Assembly: GCA_963718305.1 (NCBI GenBank)
Contig: CAVQZG010000011.1
Coordinates: 1 to 64,000, forward strand
Direction: 5' to 3'
Source: RYN-230 sp963718305
GTDB lineage: Bacteria > Actinomycetota > Actinomycetes > Streptosporangiales > Streptosporangiaceae
Length of the DNA stretch: 64,000 nt
Translations under genes and position numbers: made by a program
Part shown: positions 35,841 through 45,129 of the stretch, piece by piece
Layout of the letters: every line of letters begins with the position of its first letter
Numbering within the stretch: the first letter of the stretch is position 1
Notes under the pieces: generated by a model
Told to the model about the DNA's origin: nothing
The model's database searches: none
Seen by the model: the letters and a program-made list of their open reading frames with translations, nothing else

Positions 35841-36821
35841 GTGAGCCTGAGCATGGTGTTCAGCCGGGAAGACCCGGCTCGTACCCGGTTCGTGGTGTCA
35901 CCGCTGTTCGAGACGATGGCCGCGCTGCGGGTCCTGCTCGAGCCCCGGCGGCAGCAGTACCACTTGCCCTGGCTGGATGCCGTCCGGCCCGAGGTGGAGC
36001 AGCTCGAGCTGGAGCCTCTGCTCACGTTGTCGCCGCAGCACGGCTGGACCCCTGACTTCCTCAACCCGGCTCCAGCCGGTCCGGGGACCGACGTCGCCTG
36101 GCAGCTCGAACAGGTCCGGGCCACTTCCACAGAGCAGGTCGCGCGCGAGCTTGAACGGTCACTGACCCAGCGCTCGGGCGTTCCGGCACCGCCGGGCGCC
36201 TGGCGGCTGCTGGATGATCCGGCTGCGAGCCGCGCTCGGCTGGCGGACCTCCTGGAGCAATGCTGGCGACTGCTCATCGCCCCCCACTGGCCGCGGCTGC
36301 GCGAGTTCCTGGACACGGACGTGGCCTTCCGTACTCAGACCCTGGCCGACTATGGGCTGGAACGGGTCCTCGCCGACCTGCACCCGCGGGCGCGCTGGAC
36401 CGGCCGGGCTCTCGTCATCCAGGGGTTCGAGCCGGGCCGTTGCCTGCTGAACGGGGCCGGGCTGCTGCTCATGCCCAGCGTGTTCCTGTGGCCGAGCCTG
36501 GCCCCGGTGATCGACCCGCCGGCCCGCCCCGCGCTGGCCTACCCCGCCCGGGGGATCGCGGAACTGTGGCAGCCGGCCCGGACCCCGCAGTCGGACGCGC
36601 TGGCCCGGCTGCTCGGCCGGACCCGGGCCGCGCTGCTGGAGTCACTCGCCGAGCCCGCCTCGACCCATACCCTGGCCCGGCGGCACGACCTGGCCCCGAG
36701 CACCGTGTCCGAGCATCTCTCCGCGTTGCGGGACGCCCGGCTGGTGAGCAGCAGGCGCCAGCGGCATGCGGTTATGTACCAGCAGACCCGGCTGGGGACG
36801 GCGCTGGCTTCCGGGGGCTGA
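35841..36821 (+). CDS. ArsR-family regulator with long N-terminal domain (DUF5937 type)
   Basis: 326 residues from a GTG. Residues 1-245 are the N-terminal ligand or dimer domain common in actinobacterial regulators of this type (RFVVSPLFETMAALRVLLEP, TLADYGLERVLADLHPRARW). The C-terminal winged helix is a standard ArsR module (RTRAALLESLAEPASTHTLA, HDLAPSTVSEHLSALRDARL, SSRRQRHAVMYQQT). No metal-binding Cys pair is seen, so it is not a metal sensor of the classic kind. It is divergent from the MFS exporter and probably represses it. Its last 50 bp overlap the convergent thioesterase gene. Confidence 0.85.
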   Translation: MSLSMVFSREDPARTRFVVSPLFETMAALRVLLEPRRQQYHLPWLDAVRPEVEQLELEPLLTLSPQHGWTPDFLNPAPAGPGTDVAWQLEQVRATSTEQVARELERSLTQRSGVPAPPGAWRLLDDPAASRARLADLLEQCWRLLIAPHWPRLREFLDTDVAFRTQTLADYGLERVLADLHPRARWTGRALVIQGFEPGRCLLNGAGLLLMPSVFLWPSLAPVIDPPARPALAYPARGIAELWQPARTPQSDALARLLGRTRAALLESLAEPASTHTLARRHDLAPSTVSEHLSALRDARLVSSRRQRHAVMYQQTRLGTALASGG

Positions 36822-37581
36822 TCAGCAGTGACTGGGCTCCCACGCCGAGCCGCCCGGTCTCGTCGGAGAGGACGGACGTGGCCAGGCCCGCCCCGCCCGC
36901 GGAGATCGCAGTCTGCGCGTCCAGGCAGACCCACTCACCTTCCGCTTCCCGGTGCAGGTGGACGGTGAGTTCGGGGTTGATGAAGTGCCACTTGGTGATG
37001 TCGAGCTCACCGGACAGGCCGTTGCCGCTGTCCGCGACGGCCAGCACCCGCTCCAGCGGGCCGGTCTCCTCGTCGGGGACGAGGGGGTAGCGCAGCCGGG
37101 TCCAGACGGTGGCCGGTCCCGGCTCACCGAAGTGGCCGCGGACCGGCCGCCACTCGACGGCGGACAGGTACCCGTCGATCCAGCCCGCAGGGGGCAGCCC
37201 GGTGCTGTGGCCGGGCAGGGCAGGCGGCGGGTCACCGTGGCGGGGGACGGTTTCGCTGGTGGTGCGCAGCACCCGCCAGGCGCTGGCCCGGGCCACGTCC
37301 CGGCCGCCCGCGGTGGCCACGGCCTCCAGGAACTCCACGCTGCGGCCCGGGCGGACCAGGCGGGCCTGCACGTCCAGCTCGCCGACCGGGATGGCACCGA
37401 GGATCTCGCAGGTGAACCGGGCCACGATCATGTCGTCGCGGGGCGCGCAACGCTGGATGGCCCGGCCCAGGAGCGCGCTGGGCGGGCCGCCGTGCTGGGC
37501 CCGCTCGTCCCAGGGGCCGGTGGTGTGCGCGGTCGCCCGCCAGGTGCCGTTCCGCACCGGGACATAGAAGCTATCGGCCAC
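36772..37581 (-). CDS. Acyl-CoA thioesterase-like (TesB-type hot-dog) protein
   Basis: 269 residues. Double hot-dog fold: first repeat from WRATAHTTGPWDERAQHGGP with ALLGRAIQRC and VARFTCEILGAIPVGELDVQ, second repeat from TRLRYPLVPDEETGPLERVL with the ITKWHFINPELTVHLHREAE strand. The HGGPPSALLGRA motif replaces the usual Asp-containing one of acyl-CoA thioesterase II. Family function is hydrolysis of acyl-CoA or a binding role; substrate open. Convergent with the ArsR gene. Confidence 0.85.
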   Translation of the reverse strand: MADSFYVPVRNGTWRATAHTTGPWDERAQHGGPPSALLGRAIQRCAPRDDMIVARFTCEILGAIPVGELDVQARLVRPGRSVEFLEAVATAGGRDVARASAWRVLRTTSETVPRHGDPPPALPGHSTGLPPAGWIDGYLSAVEWRPVRGHFGEPGPATVWTRLRYPLVPDEETGPLERVLAVADSGNGLSGELDITKWHFINPELTVHLHREAEGEWVCLDAQTAISAGGAGLATSVLSDETGRLGVGAQSLLISPRKPAPSPAGSAGT

Positions 37582-37636
37582 CGCAGCATGTTACTCACCA
37601 GTCCCCGCGTCCCGGGCGCCCGGCCCGGCCGCGGGA

Positions 37637-38644
37637 TCAGGGGGTGGGCTCGATGATGACCTTCAGGCCCGTGCGGCGGGCCGCGTGGCCGAACGCCGCC
37701 GCCGCATCCTCCAGCGGGTAGCGGTCGGTGACCAGCGACGTGAGGTCGACCTTGCGGCCGGCGGCCAGGGCGATGGCCCGGGGATACACCTCGTTCATCC
37801 GGCGCACCATGGCGATGGTCAGCCCCTTGCGGCGGGCCACCGCGGCGCGGAACGTGGTCGTGTCGTCGTCCGGGATGCCGCCCAGCACCACCCTCCCGCC
37901 GGCCCAGGTGGCCGCCATGGCCAGCTGCACCGCCGCACTGCTGCCCGCGATCTCGAAGGCCACGGCGGCGCCCTCACCGACCATCGCCCGCAGAGCGCCG
38001 GGGTCGGCGGCCACGGCCGGGTCCGCCACGGCCGCGCCCAGGGCGGCGGCGGCCGCACGGCGGTGCGGCAGCGGCTCGAACACGGTCACCGGGCCCGCGC
38101 CTGACACCTGGAGCAACTGCACGAGCAGCAAGCCGATCGGGCCGGCGCCGACCACCGCGACCGGCGCACCGAGCCGCACATGGCCGAGATCGAGCGCGTG
38201 AATCGCCACGCCCAGGGGTTCCAGCACGGCGCCATCCGCATCGCTCACCTCATCGGGCAACGGGTGCAGCAGCTCGTCCGGCCAGGTCATGAACTCCCGC
38301 ATGGCCCCGTCCTGCGTCCCGTGCCCGGCAAACCGGATGTGCAGGCACAGGTTGCGGTACCCCTCGCGGCAGGGCCGGCAGGTCCCATCCGGGATAGCCG
38401 GGTCGATGGCCACCCGCTGACCGCGCCGCGGGCCTTGCTCGATCACCCCGGCCGCTTCATGGCCCAGCACCAGCGGGTGATCCAGGGCCGCGTCCCCGAT
38501 CCCGCCCTGGTCCCACCAGTGCAGGTCCGAGCCGCAGATACCGATGGCCGTGACCCGGACCAGGCTCTCTCCCGGCCCGGGTACCGGCACCGGCTCGTCG
38601 GCCAGCCGCAGATCCGCGACCGCGTGCAGCCGGGCAGCCCTCAT
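37637..38644 (-). CDS. Zinc-binding alcohol dehydrogenase, polyol/idonate type (MDR)
   Basis: 335 residues. Catalytic zinc ligands: GICGSDLHWW (Cys), GHEAAGV (His-Glu), and Glu in AVLEPLGVAIHAL. A structural zinc loop is reduced (IPDGTCRPCREGYRNLCLHI keeps three Cys). The NAD(P)-binding site is VAVVGAGPIGLLLVQLL. The closest look is to L-idonate 5-dehydrogenase or galactitol/sorbitol dehydrogenases, which oxidise a polyol or sugar acid with NAD(P). The gap to the NuoF-like gene is 111 bp in the same direction, so co-transcription is possible. Confidence 0.9.
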   Translation of the reverse strand: MRAARLHAVADLRLADEPVPVPGPGESLVRVTAIGICGSDLHWWDQGGIGDAALDHPLVLGHEAAGVIEQGPRRGQRVAIDPAIPDGTCRPCREGYRNLCLHIRFAGHGTQDGAMREFMTWPDELLHPLPDEVSDADGAVLEPLGVAIHALDLGHVRLGAPVAVVGAGPIGLLLVQLLQVSGAGPVTVFEPLPHRRAAAAALGAAVADPAVAADPGALRAMVGEGAAVAFEIAGSSAAVQLAMAATWAGGRVVLGGIPDDDTTTFRAAVARRKGLTIAMVRRMNEVYPRAIALAAGRKVDLTSLVTDRYPLEDAAAAFGHAARRTGLKVIIEPTP

Positions 38645-38755
38645 CTGGTTCTCCGTCTCCGCCGATTTCCCGGTGGTATCCCTCCGGGGCCCGAGGCTAC
38701 TGCGCGGCCGGGCGGCGGCGCGAAGCAGTGGCCCAGCGCGCCGGGGAGCAGGAAG

Positions 38756-40357
38756 TCAGCCGCGCGGGCCGGGCAGCTGCCGGGTGGCGCCGGGGAGCTC
38801 ACGCTGCTGCTTCGAGGAACTGGACAGCAGCAGCCCGGTGGGCTGCGAGGCGCTGATGGCCGGGCTGGAGCGAGGCGTGTCCTGCCCCCAGGTGGTCCCC
38901 GAGCCCAGGCTGAGCGCCATGGCGGGGCACATCTCCACCGCCTGCTGCGCCTCGCGCTCCAGCCAGAACGGCACCGGCATGTCCAGGAACGCCGGGTAGC
39001 CCTGGCTGTCGAGCTGGACCATCTCCGGCGCGATCTTGGCGCACAGCCCGTGCCCGTCGCAGCGGGCCCAGTCCACCTTCAGCCGCACCTCGGACTCTTC
39101 CGGACCGAGCGGCAGGATGCCGCGGGTCTTGCGGCCGCACGAGCCACGGAACAAGTGGGTGGTGAGGTCGTCGCTGAACACGTCCAGCGCGGAGAGCACG
39201 AACCGGGAGACCCCGTCCGGGTGGGAGCAGGCCCCGCGGCCGCGGACCACCGCGGCGGTGCGGCGCGCGGTATCCAGGGTGTCCATCCCGCCCGAGCCGT
39301 CAGCCAGCGCGCTCATCGACCGGGCCAGGCCGGGCAGGCCCAGCTTGCACGGTCCGCACTGCCCGGACGATTCCTTGGCTAGATAACGAACCACGCGGGC
39401 CACCTCGCCGAGCGGACAGGTACCGCCCAGCGGCATCACGATGCCGGCCCCGAGGGTGCCGCCCGCCGCGTCCAGGCCGGCCCGGGAGACCGGCACGTCA
39501 TCGGCGAGCTCGGCGGGCAGCCACATCCCGTGGTAGCCACCGACCAGCACGCCATCGAAGGCGGTCGCCTCGCAGATGTCCAGCACCACGCCCAGCGGGA
39601 TCCCGGTGGGCACTTCCACCACGGCTGGGCGGCCGGCGGAGCCGCCGACGGTCAGCAGCACTGTGCCCGGCTCGTCCGGCGTGCCGTCCGAGGCGTAGCC
39701 CTCCTGGCCGAGCATGGCGAGGACGGCGAGCTGCGCAAACGTCTCGGCGTTGGACAGCAGGGTGGGCAGTCCGTCCACCCCGGTCTCCGCGGCCCGCCGC
39801 TTCTTGCCCGGGGGCAGCGCGATCTTGCCGTTCACCGCGTTGGTGAGGGCGCCACCCTCACCCGACACGAACCGGTCGGGAACCTCCACCACGCGGACGA
39901 TCTTCTTGAGGTCGGGCTCGGCCCGGGCGGCCTCGGCCACCGAGGCCGCTACCGAGCTGTCCGTCACGCCAACGATGATCATCTTGGCGCTCAGCGCCCG
40001 GGCAGCCAGCAGGGCGCCGCCCAGCACCAGGTATGGCGAGCGGAGCAGCAGCATCTTGTCCTTGGCGCTGCCCGGCTCTCCCTCGGTGCCGTTGATGAGG
40101 ATCATCGGCTTGCACTTGCGGGCGGCCGCGTTGTCGACCACGGCCCGCACCTTGCGGGCGAAAGGGAAAGCGGCTCCGCCGCGACCCCGCAAGTTGACGC
40201 TTTCCACCATTTCGATCAACTGGCGCGCTGTCACCCGGCGCATGGGCCCAAAGATCTCCTGATGCGTGGTGAGATCAATGCGCTCAAAGCGATCAAGGCC
40301 GGCGGTTAGCCGGGCCCTGCCAATCCGCATCGCCGGGGGCGGTGCAAGTGAGTTCAC
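38756..40357 (-). CDS. NuoF-like flavoprotein fused to a ferredoxin domain
   Basis: 533 residues; a GTG start overlaps the upstream stop by GTGA. The FMN/NADH domain has VNLRGRGGAAFPFARKV and LINGTEGEPGSAKDKMLL, followed by an SLBB domain (about 235-300). The iron-sulfur site region reads ESSGQCGPC, with Ser in place of the first Cys of canonical NuoF, then GACSHPDG. Residues about 415-480 form a 3Fe-4S-type ferredoxin: CDGHGLCAKIAPEM (Cys-x5-Cys) and VEMCPAMAL. The C-terminal 45 residues are disordered. This form should oxidise NAD(P)H or reduce it from ferredoxin and pass electrons to the haem membrane protein encoded upstream; that flow is inferred from gene fusion and coupling. Confidence 0.85.
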   Translation of the reverse strand: MNSLAPPPAMRIGRARLTAGLDRFERIDLTTHQEIFGPMRRVTARQLIEMVESVNLRGRGGAAFPFARKVRAVVDNAAARKCKPMILINGTEGEPGSAKDKMLLLRSPYLVLGGALLAARALSAKMIIVGVTDSSVAASVAEAARAEPDLKKIVRVVEVPDRFVSGEGGALTNAVNGKIALPPGKKRRAAETGVDGLPTLLSNAETFAQLAVLAMLGQEGYASDGTPDEPGTVLLTVGGSAGRPAVVEVPTGIPLGVVLDICEATAFDGVLVGGYHGMWLPAELADDVPVSRAGLDAAGGTLGAGIVMPLGGTCPLGEVARVVRYLAKESSGQCGPCKLGLPGLARSMSALADGSGGMDTLDTARRTAAVVRGRGACSHPDGVSRFVLSALDVFSDDLTTHLFRGSCGRKTRGILPLGPEESEVRLKVDWARCDGHGLCAKIAPEMVQLDSQGYPAFLDMPVPFWLEREAQQAVEMCPAMALSLGSGTTWGQDTPRSSPAISASQPTGLLLSSSSKQQRELPGATRQLPGPRG

Positions 40358-42735
40358 GAGTAATTCCCGATATTCAGCGGCACGATGTTCAGCGGGTCGG
40401 TCTCGTCCTGCGGGCTGAACTGATCGCGGGCGCCAGGCGGCCGTGGCCGGGTGTAGGCGGCGTCCTGCTCAGCGAAGGAAGCGTAATGCCCGCCTCGCTG
40501 CGGCTCGTCGTAGTCTGGCCGGCTGTACTGGCCCGCCGGGCCGCCCGGCCCGCGCTGGTACGGGTCGTCGCGCTGGTACTGGTCGTACTGGATGGGCTCC
40601 TCGTACCGCATGGGCGTCTCGTACTGGCCCTGGGGCCCCCGCTCGTACCCGGTGGACTGCTGGTACTGACCCGGATGCGGCCGCTCGTAGGCACCGGACC
40701 GCTCGCCCTGGCGCGGCCTCGGCTGACCGGGCTGACCTTCCTGGCCGTACGAGGGCGGCCCGTACCCGGGCGCGCCAGCCTGCGGCGCCGGGGCGCCGTA
40801 CGGGGGCTGGCCGGACGGCGACCCGTAGCGGGGCTGGCCATACTGGGCGTACTGGCCGGAGCGGTCGATCTCGCCGGTCTGCTCGTACCGCGGCTCGGCG
40901 CGCGGGCGCTCGTACTGGCCGGTGCCGCCGGGCTGGCCGTACTCCCCGCCTGGCCCGTACTGGCCCGTGGGGTACTGGCCGGCGGGGTACTGGCCCGTGC
41001 CGTACCGGGCGGGCGAGCCGTGCTGGGCCGGCGCGCCGTACCGGGAGGGCGGCGCGGCCGGGTCGATCCGCTCCAGCGGGCCGGACCAGTCGTTGTAGTT
41101 GCCCGCTGCGTACCGGGGGGCCGCGGCCGACGGGCCGATCCGCTCCATGGGACCGGACCAGTCGTCATGCGGCCGCTCATACGGGCCGGCCTCGCCGTAC
41201 TGGCGCGACATCGGCTGGCCGTACTGAACCGGCGCGGCCGGCGCTGGCGGCACCGGGCTCGGCGGAGGCGGCCCGTAGCCGGCCTGGCCGCCCGGGGCGC
41301 GCCCGCCGGGCATCTGGCCCGGCATCGGGTCGCGCTGCATCTGGTCGCCGTACATCGGGCCCGGCTGGACCGGTCCGGGCCGCATCGGCCCGGGCTGGGG
41401 ACGCTCGTACTGGCCTGAGCGGTCGATCTGGCCGGTGTAGTCGATCTGGCCGGCCCGCTCGTACTGGTAGCCGCCCTGCTCGTACTGCCCGGCCCGCGGC
41501 ATCGAGCCGGTCTGCTCGTACGCGGCCACCCGCGGCAGGGGGCCGGTATGGCCGGGCTGGGGGACGCGCGGCATGGGACCGGTCGGCTCGTACTCACCGG
41601 CCCGCTCCCAGGGGCTCAGGCCAGGGCCGCCGAACTGGCTGGTCCGCTCGAACGACCCGGTCGCTCCGGGCCCGATCGGGCCCGAGGCGCCCATCCGGCG
41701 GTTTTCCGCGAGGTACGCGGCCCGCTCGTCGTACGGGGCGCTGCGCGCCGCGTGGCCGCGCTGCGGCGCTGCCGACGCACCTGCGGGGAGGGCCAGCTGA
41801 GCCCGCCCGGGCTGGCGGGAGGCCCGGCTCCGGGCGCCGTCGAGGGCGCCTGGCGAGCCCGCGGGCAGCGCCTGGCCAGGCAGGGCGGTCGCGGTCAGGG
41901 CCGCGGCGCCGGGGAGTGCACCCGATCCGGCCAGGGCGGCGGCCGCGGCGGTCCAGCCGCCGGTGCCCCCGGAGTCCGCGACCGGATGGCTGGCCAGCTC
42001 GTTGCCGGCCCGGTTCTTAGCCACGAGCCGGACCAGCAGGGCGGCGGCCACCGCGACCACGCACGCGCCGTAGGACCAGGCGACAAAGCCTGAGAAACCG
42101 AAGAACGCCTTGGCCGGCCGGCCCGCGAGCAGGCCGTGGACCAGCCCGAAGATCCAGGCGGCGTAGGCCGACGCGTGGATGACCCGCCAGGCCTTCGGCG
42201 ACATCCTGGCGGCCAGCCGGGCCCGGTAGATGCCGGTCATCATGATCACGATGAACATGTCGGACGCGACGGTCCCGAGGCCGAGATAGAAAGTCCTGCC
42301 CTTATCCAGGAAAGGGATCACGGCGTCGGCAGGCTGCGACCGGCCCGCGATTATCTCGAGCACAATGTGAATAACGAGGAACGCTATTGCGCCAAATCCC
42401 ATGGCGCGATGAAGCGCCTGGGCCGTGACCCGGGCGCTGGGCTTCATGAAAATGCGGTCAGAGGCGACCAGCCCAATTCCAACTTCTGCGGTTAGCGCAA
42501 TAAGTGCGAGAACTCCCGCATAATAAAGCAGGAAATGGTCGGTGCCCGCGACGACCGTGTGGCCGGTCGTGGTCGCTGCGGCCGCGGCCGCCATGATCAC
42601 AGCGCCTATGACGACGGCGTTGAGGATCCACAACCAAGCGTCTGACCTGGGTCGGGCCACCGTGTAGCCACGCCGCCCGCTCCTAGGAGCGGGGCCGCGG
42701 GGCCGCCCAGCCGAACCGTCACCCTTCGCCGACAC
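40354..42735 (-). CDS. Haem-type (ferric reductase-like) membrane protein with long disordered tail
   Basis: 793 residues in two parts. Residues 30-240 hold about six helices with two His pairs suited to two b haems: H109/H123 (ALHRAMGFGAIAFLVIH) and H187/H200 (VIHASAYAAWIFGLVHG), 14 and 13 apart on adjacent helices as in ferric-reductase-like transmembrane proteins. Residues 250-793 are Pro/Gly/Tyr/Gln-rich and disordered, with many RxGQYE, GQIDRSGQYE and QYGxPxRYG-like units. Translationally coupled to the NuoF-ferredoxin gene, with which it should make a membrane redox pair. The tail faces the same side as the C-terminus, probably cytosol if the helix count is even. Tail function unknown. 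Confidence 0.8.
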   Translation of the reverse strand: MSAKGDGSAGRPRGPAPRSGRRGYTVARPRSDAWLWILNAVVIGAVIMAAAAAATTTGHTVVAGTDHFLLYYAGVLALIALTAEVGIGLVASDRIFMKPSARVTAQALHRAMGFGAIAFLVIHIVLEIIAGRSQPADAVIPFLDKGRTFYLGLGTVASDMFIVIMMTGIYRARLAARMSPKAWRVIHASAYAAWIFGLVHGLLAGRPAKAFFGFSGFVAWSYGACVVAVAAALLVRLVAKNRAGNELASHPVADSGGTGGWTAAAAALAGSGALPGAAALTATALPGQALPAGSPGALDGARSRASRQPGRAQLALPAGASAAPQRGHAARSAPYDERAAYLAENRRMGASGPIGPGATGSFERTSQFGGPGLSPWERAGEYEPTGPMPRVPQPGHTGPLPRVAAYEQTGSMPRAGQYEQGGYQYERAGQIDYTGQIDRSGQYERPQPGPMRPGPVQPGPMYGDQMQRDPMPGQMPGGRAPGGQAGYGPPPPSPVPPAPAAPVQYGQPMSRQYGEAGPYERPHDDWSGPMERIGPSAAAPRYAAGNYNDWSGPLERIDPAAPPSRYGAPAQHGSPARYGTGQYPAGQYPTGQYGPGGEYGQPGGTGQYERPRAEPRYEQTGEIDRSGQYAQYGQPRYGSPSGQPPYGAPAPQAGAPGYGPPSYGQEGQPGQPRPRQGERSGAYERPHPGQYQQSTGYERGPQGQYETPMRYEEPIQYDQYQRDDPYQRGPGGPAGQYSRPDYDEPQRGGHYASFAEQDAAYTRPRPPGARDQFSPQDETDPLNIVPLNIGNYS

Positions 42736-43126
42736 GTTGCCTCCCGGGAGGAGCTGCTCAGCTACCTACCATTGTCTGGCTACTAAAGACTGAATAGCTC
42801 GAACATTGGCAACTTCGCCAACCCCGGGAGATCCCGCTTCTCTACCGGGCTGAAGAGGATGCTATCGCGGGTGATTCCAGCTTCGCAACGAAACGATATA
42901 GAAAGTGACGCAGGGCGCTGTTACCGCACGTCAGCGCGGGGTTTCGGAGGGCTCCCGCGCGCCCCCGCGCAGGCCCTCACGCGGCCCCCCGCGTGGCCTC
43001 TCGCGCGCCCGCTCCGCGAGCCTCCCCGCGACCCCACAGCGGGGTCCCGAAAGCGTGGCAGGCCCGGGGCTGAGGGCGGGCGGAAAATGGGCTGCACGAT
43101 GGGGGCGGGGGCGGTCACCATGAGGG
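42736..43126. other. Divergent intergenic region
   Basis: About 390 bp between the haem-protein gene and the acetyltransferase gene. The half next to the haem-protein gene is lower in GC (42770-42910) and probably holds its promoter. The other half is C-rich and repetitive, with no gene seen. Confidence 0.5.
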
Positions 43127-43999
43127 ATGCCCTGGTTCCTGAGTGACAGCCTGCCCGAATACTCGGCCACGGTGGGTGGCGTGCTGTCCCGGCGCCCCGC
43201 GGAGCACACCATCCTGCTCGGGGCCATGGAGACGCTGCGGGCCGCCGGGCCGGCCGCCTTCGGCGCCATCGCACCCCTCTTCGGCTGGTGGCAGGGACCG
43301 GACGGCGAGGTCAGCGCCGCGTTCCTGCACACGCCGCCGTTCCCGGTGGCGCTGACCAGCGTGCCCGGGCCCGCCGCGGCGGCGCTGGCCCAGGTGCTGG
43401 CCGCCCGGTCGCACCCGGTCCAGGGGGTGAACGCCGATCCCGGGAGCGCGGCAGCGTTCGCCTGCGCCTGGCACGAGGTGACCGGCGACGCCGTCGAGTT
43501 GCACATGCGGAACCGGCTGTTCCGGCTGGGCGAGCTGCGCTGGCCCGACCCGCGGCCGCCGGGCCAGGCCCGGGTGGCCGGCCCGGCCGACCGCAGCCTG
43601 CTCATCGCCTGGTCGGAGGCGTTCCACCGGGAGGCGCAGTCGGGCCCCGAGGATCTGGTGTCCATGGTGGATGACCGGCTCTCCTACCGCGGGCTGACCG
43701 TGTGGGAAGACACCGGGCAGCCGGTGTCCATGGCCGGGCTGACCCGGATGGCCGCCGGGCAGGTGCGGGTCGGCCCGGTGTACACGCCGCCGGGGCTGCG
43801 CGGCAAGGGCTACGCCGGCGCGGTGACCGCCACGGTGAGCCAGGCGGCCCGGGACGCCGGGGCTGGCCAGGTGCTGCTGTTCACCGACCTGGCCAACCCG
43901 ACCAGCAACGCGCTCTACCAGCGGCTCGGCTACGAGCCCGTGGAGGACCGGGCTGTCTGGTCGTTCCACCGTTCACCGGCGGGCGGGACCGCCGGCTAG
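43127..43999 (+). CDS. GNAT-family acetyltransferase
   Basis: 290 residues. The N-terminal half is a variable lid domain (LSRRPAEHTILLGAMETLRA). The GNAT core is C-terminal: VSMAGLTRMAAGQVRVGPVY, then TPPGLRGKGYAGAVTATVSQ with acetyl-CoA loop LRGKGYA, and LFTDLANPTSNALYQRLGYE at the end. Family FR47-like; acceptor unknown. It lies convergent to the asd gene. Confidence 0.9.
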   Translation: MPWFLSDSLPEYSATVGGVLSRRPAEHTILLGAMETLRAAGPAAFGAIAPLFGWWQGPDGEVSAAFLHTPPFPVALTSVPGPAAAALAQVLAARSHPVQGVNADPGSAAAFACAWHEVTGDAVELHMRNRLFRLGELRWPDPRPPGQARVAGPADRSLLIAWSEAFHREAQSGPEDLVSMVDDRLSYRGLTVWEDTGQPVSMAGLTRMAAGQVRVGPVYTPPGLRGKGYAGAVTATVSQAARDAGAGQVLLFTDLANPTSNALYQRLGYEPVEDRAVWSFHRSPAGGTAG

Positions 44000-44064
44000 C
44001 GAGGCGGGCTGGGACGAGGCGGTCCTCGTTGCGTGCCGTTTGAACTTGATCTTGATTTTGACCG

Positions 44065-45129
44065 TCAGAGCGCGGCGGCGACCAGCTCGGCGATCTGCGC
44101 GGTGTTGAGGGCGGCTCCCTTGCGCAGGTTGTCGCCGCAGACGAACAGGTCCACCGCGCGCGGGTCGTCCAGGGACCGGCGCACCCGGCCCACCCAGGTC
44201 GGGTCGGTGCCCACCACGTCGGCCGGGGTGGGGAACTCGCCGCGCTCCGGGTCGTCGTTGAGCACGACGCCGGGCGCCTCGCTGAGCACCCGCTGCGCGC
44301 CGGACCGGGTCACCTCGCGGCCGAAGACCGCGTGCACGGCCACCGAATGGGTGGTGATCACCGGCACCCGGACGCAGGTGGCGGTCACCCGGAGGTCGGG
44401 CAGGCCGAGGATCTTGCGGGACTCGTTGCGGACCTTGAGTTCCTCCGAGGACCAGCCGTCCGCCTTCAGTGACCCGGCCCAGGGCACCACGTTCAGCGCG
44501 AGCGGGGCGGGGAACGGCCCGAAGTCGCCGACCACGGCGCGCAGGTCCCCGGCCCGCTGCCCGAGCATCCGCGAGCCGGCGGTCTTGTCCAGCTGGGCGT
44601 ACAGCGTGTCGATCCCGGCCTGGCCCGCGCCCGAGGCGGCCTGGTACGAGCTCACCACCATCTCTTCCAGGCCGTACGCGCGGTGCAGCGCGGCCACCGC
44701 GACGATCAGCGACAGCGTGGTGCAGTTGGGGTTGGCGATGATGCCCTTGGGCCGGTTCGCGGCCTCCTGGGGGTTCACCTCGGGCACGACCAGCGGGACG
44801 TCAGGGTCCATCCGGAACGCCCCTGAGTTGTCCACCACGACCGCGCCGCGGTCCGCCGCGACCGGGGCCCACTGGGCGGAGATCTCGTCGGGTACGTCGA
44901 ACATGGCCACGTCGGCGCCGTCGAACACCCCGGGGGCCAGCGCCAGGACCTCAAGGTCAGCGCCGCGGACCCGCAGGTGCCGCCCAGCCGACCGGGGCGA
45001 GGCGATCAGCCGGACCTCACCCCACACGTCGTCGCGGGTGGACAGCAGGTCGAGCATGACCGTGCCGACGGCACCGGTCGCGCCCACCACGGCGAGCGTC
45101 GGCTTGGCGGCCGCGCGGCGGGCGCTCAC
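44065..45129 (-). CDS. asd: Aspartate-semialdehyde dehydrogenase
   Basis: 354 residues from a GTG at 45129 that overlaps the ask stop by GTGA. NADP site LAVVGATGAVGTVMLDLLS, catalytic Cys in IIANPNCTTLSLIVAV, substrate-binding Arg/His near VTATCVRVPVITTHSVAVHA. It reduces beta-aspartyl phosphate to aspartate semialdehyde, feeding lysine/diaminopimelate, methionine and threonine synthesis in the cytosol. Translational coupling with ask is usual in actinobacteria. An upstream frame extends the ORF to 45786 but overlaps ask and is a shadow. Confidence 0.96.
   Translation of the reverse strand: MSARRAAAKPTLAVVGATGAVGTVMLDLLSTRDDVWGEVRLIASPRSAGRHLRVRGADLEVLALAPGVFDGADVAMFDVPDEISAQWAPVAADRGAVVVDNSGAFRMDPDVPLVVPEVNPQEAANRPKGIIANPNCTTLSLIVAVAALHRAYGLEEMVVSSYQAASGAGQAGIDTLYAQLDKTAGSRMLGQRAGDLRAVVGDFGPFPAPLALNVVPWAGSLKADGWSSEELKVRNESRKILGLPDLRVTATCVRVPVITTHSVAVHAVFGREVTRSGAQRVLSEAPGVVLNDDPERGEFPTPADVVGTDPTWVGRVRRSLDDPRAVDLFVCGDNLRKGAALNTAQIAELVAAAL

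Noticed and set aside
34477..35844. Gln/Pro-rich plus-strand frame opposite the MFS gene
   Set aside because: Its low-complexity peptide is the complement of the transporter helices, and there is no independent start signal.
40443..42020. Arg/Ala/Thr-rich plus-strand frame opposite the haem-protein tail
   Set aside because: Its repetitive composition arises from the repeat-coding minus strand.
42940..43080. Regulatory RNA or repeat array upstream of the acetyltransferase gene
   Set aside because: Only C-rich low complexity with imperfect pairing; no clear structure could be supported.
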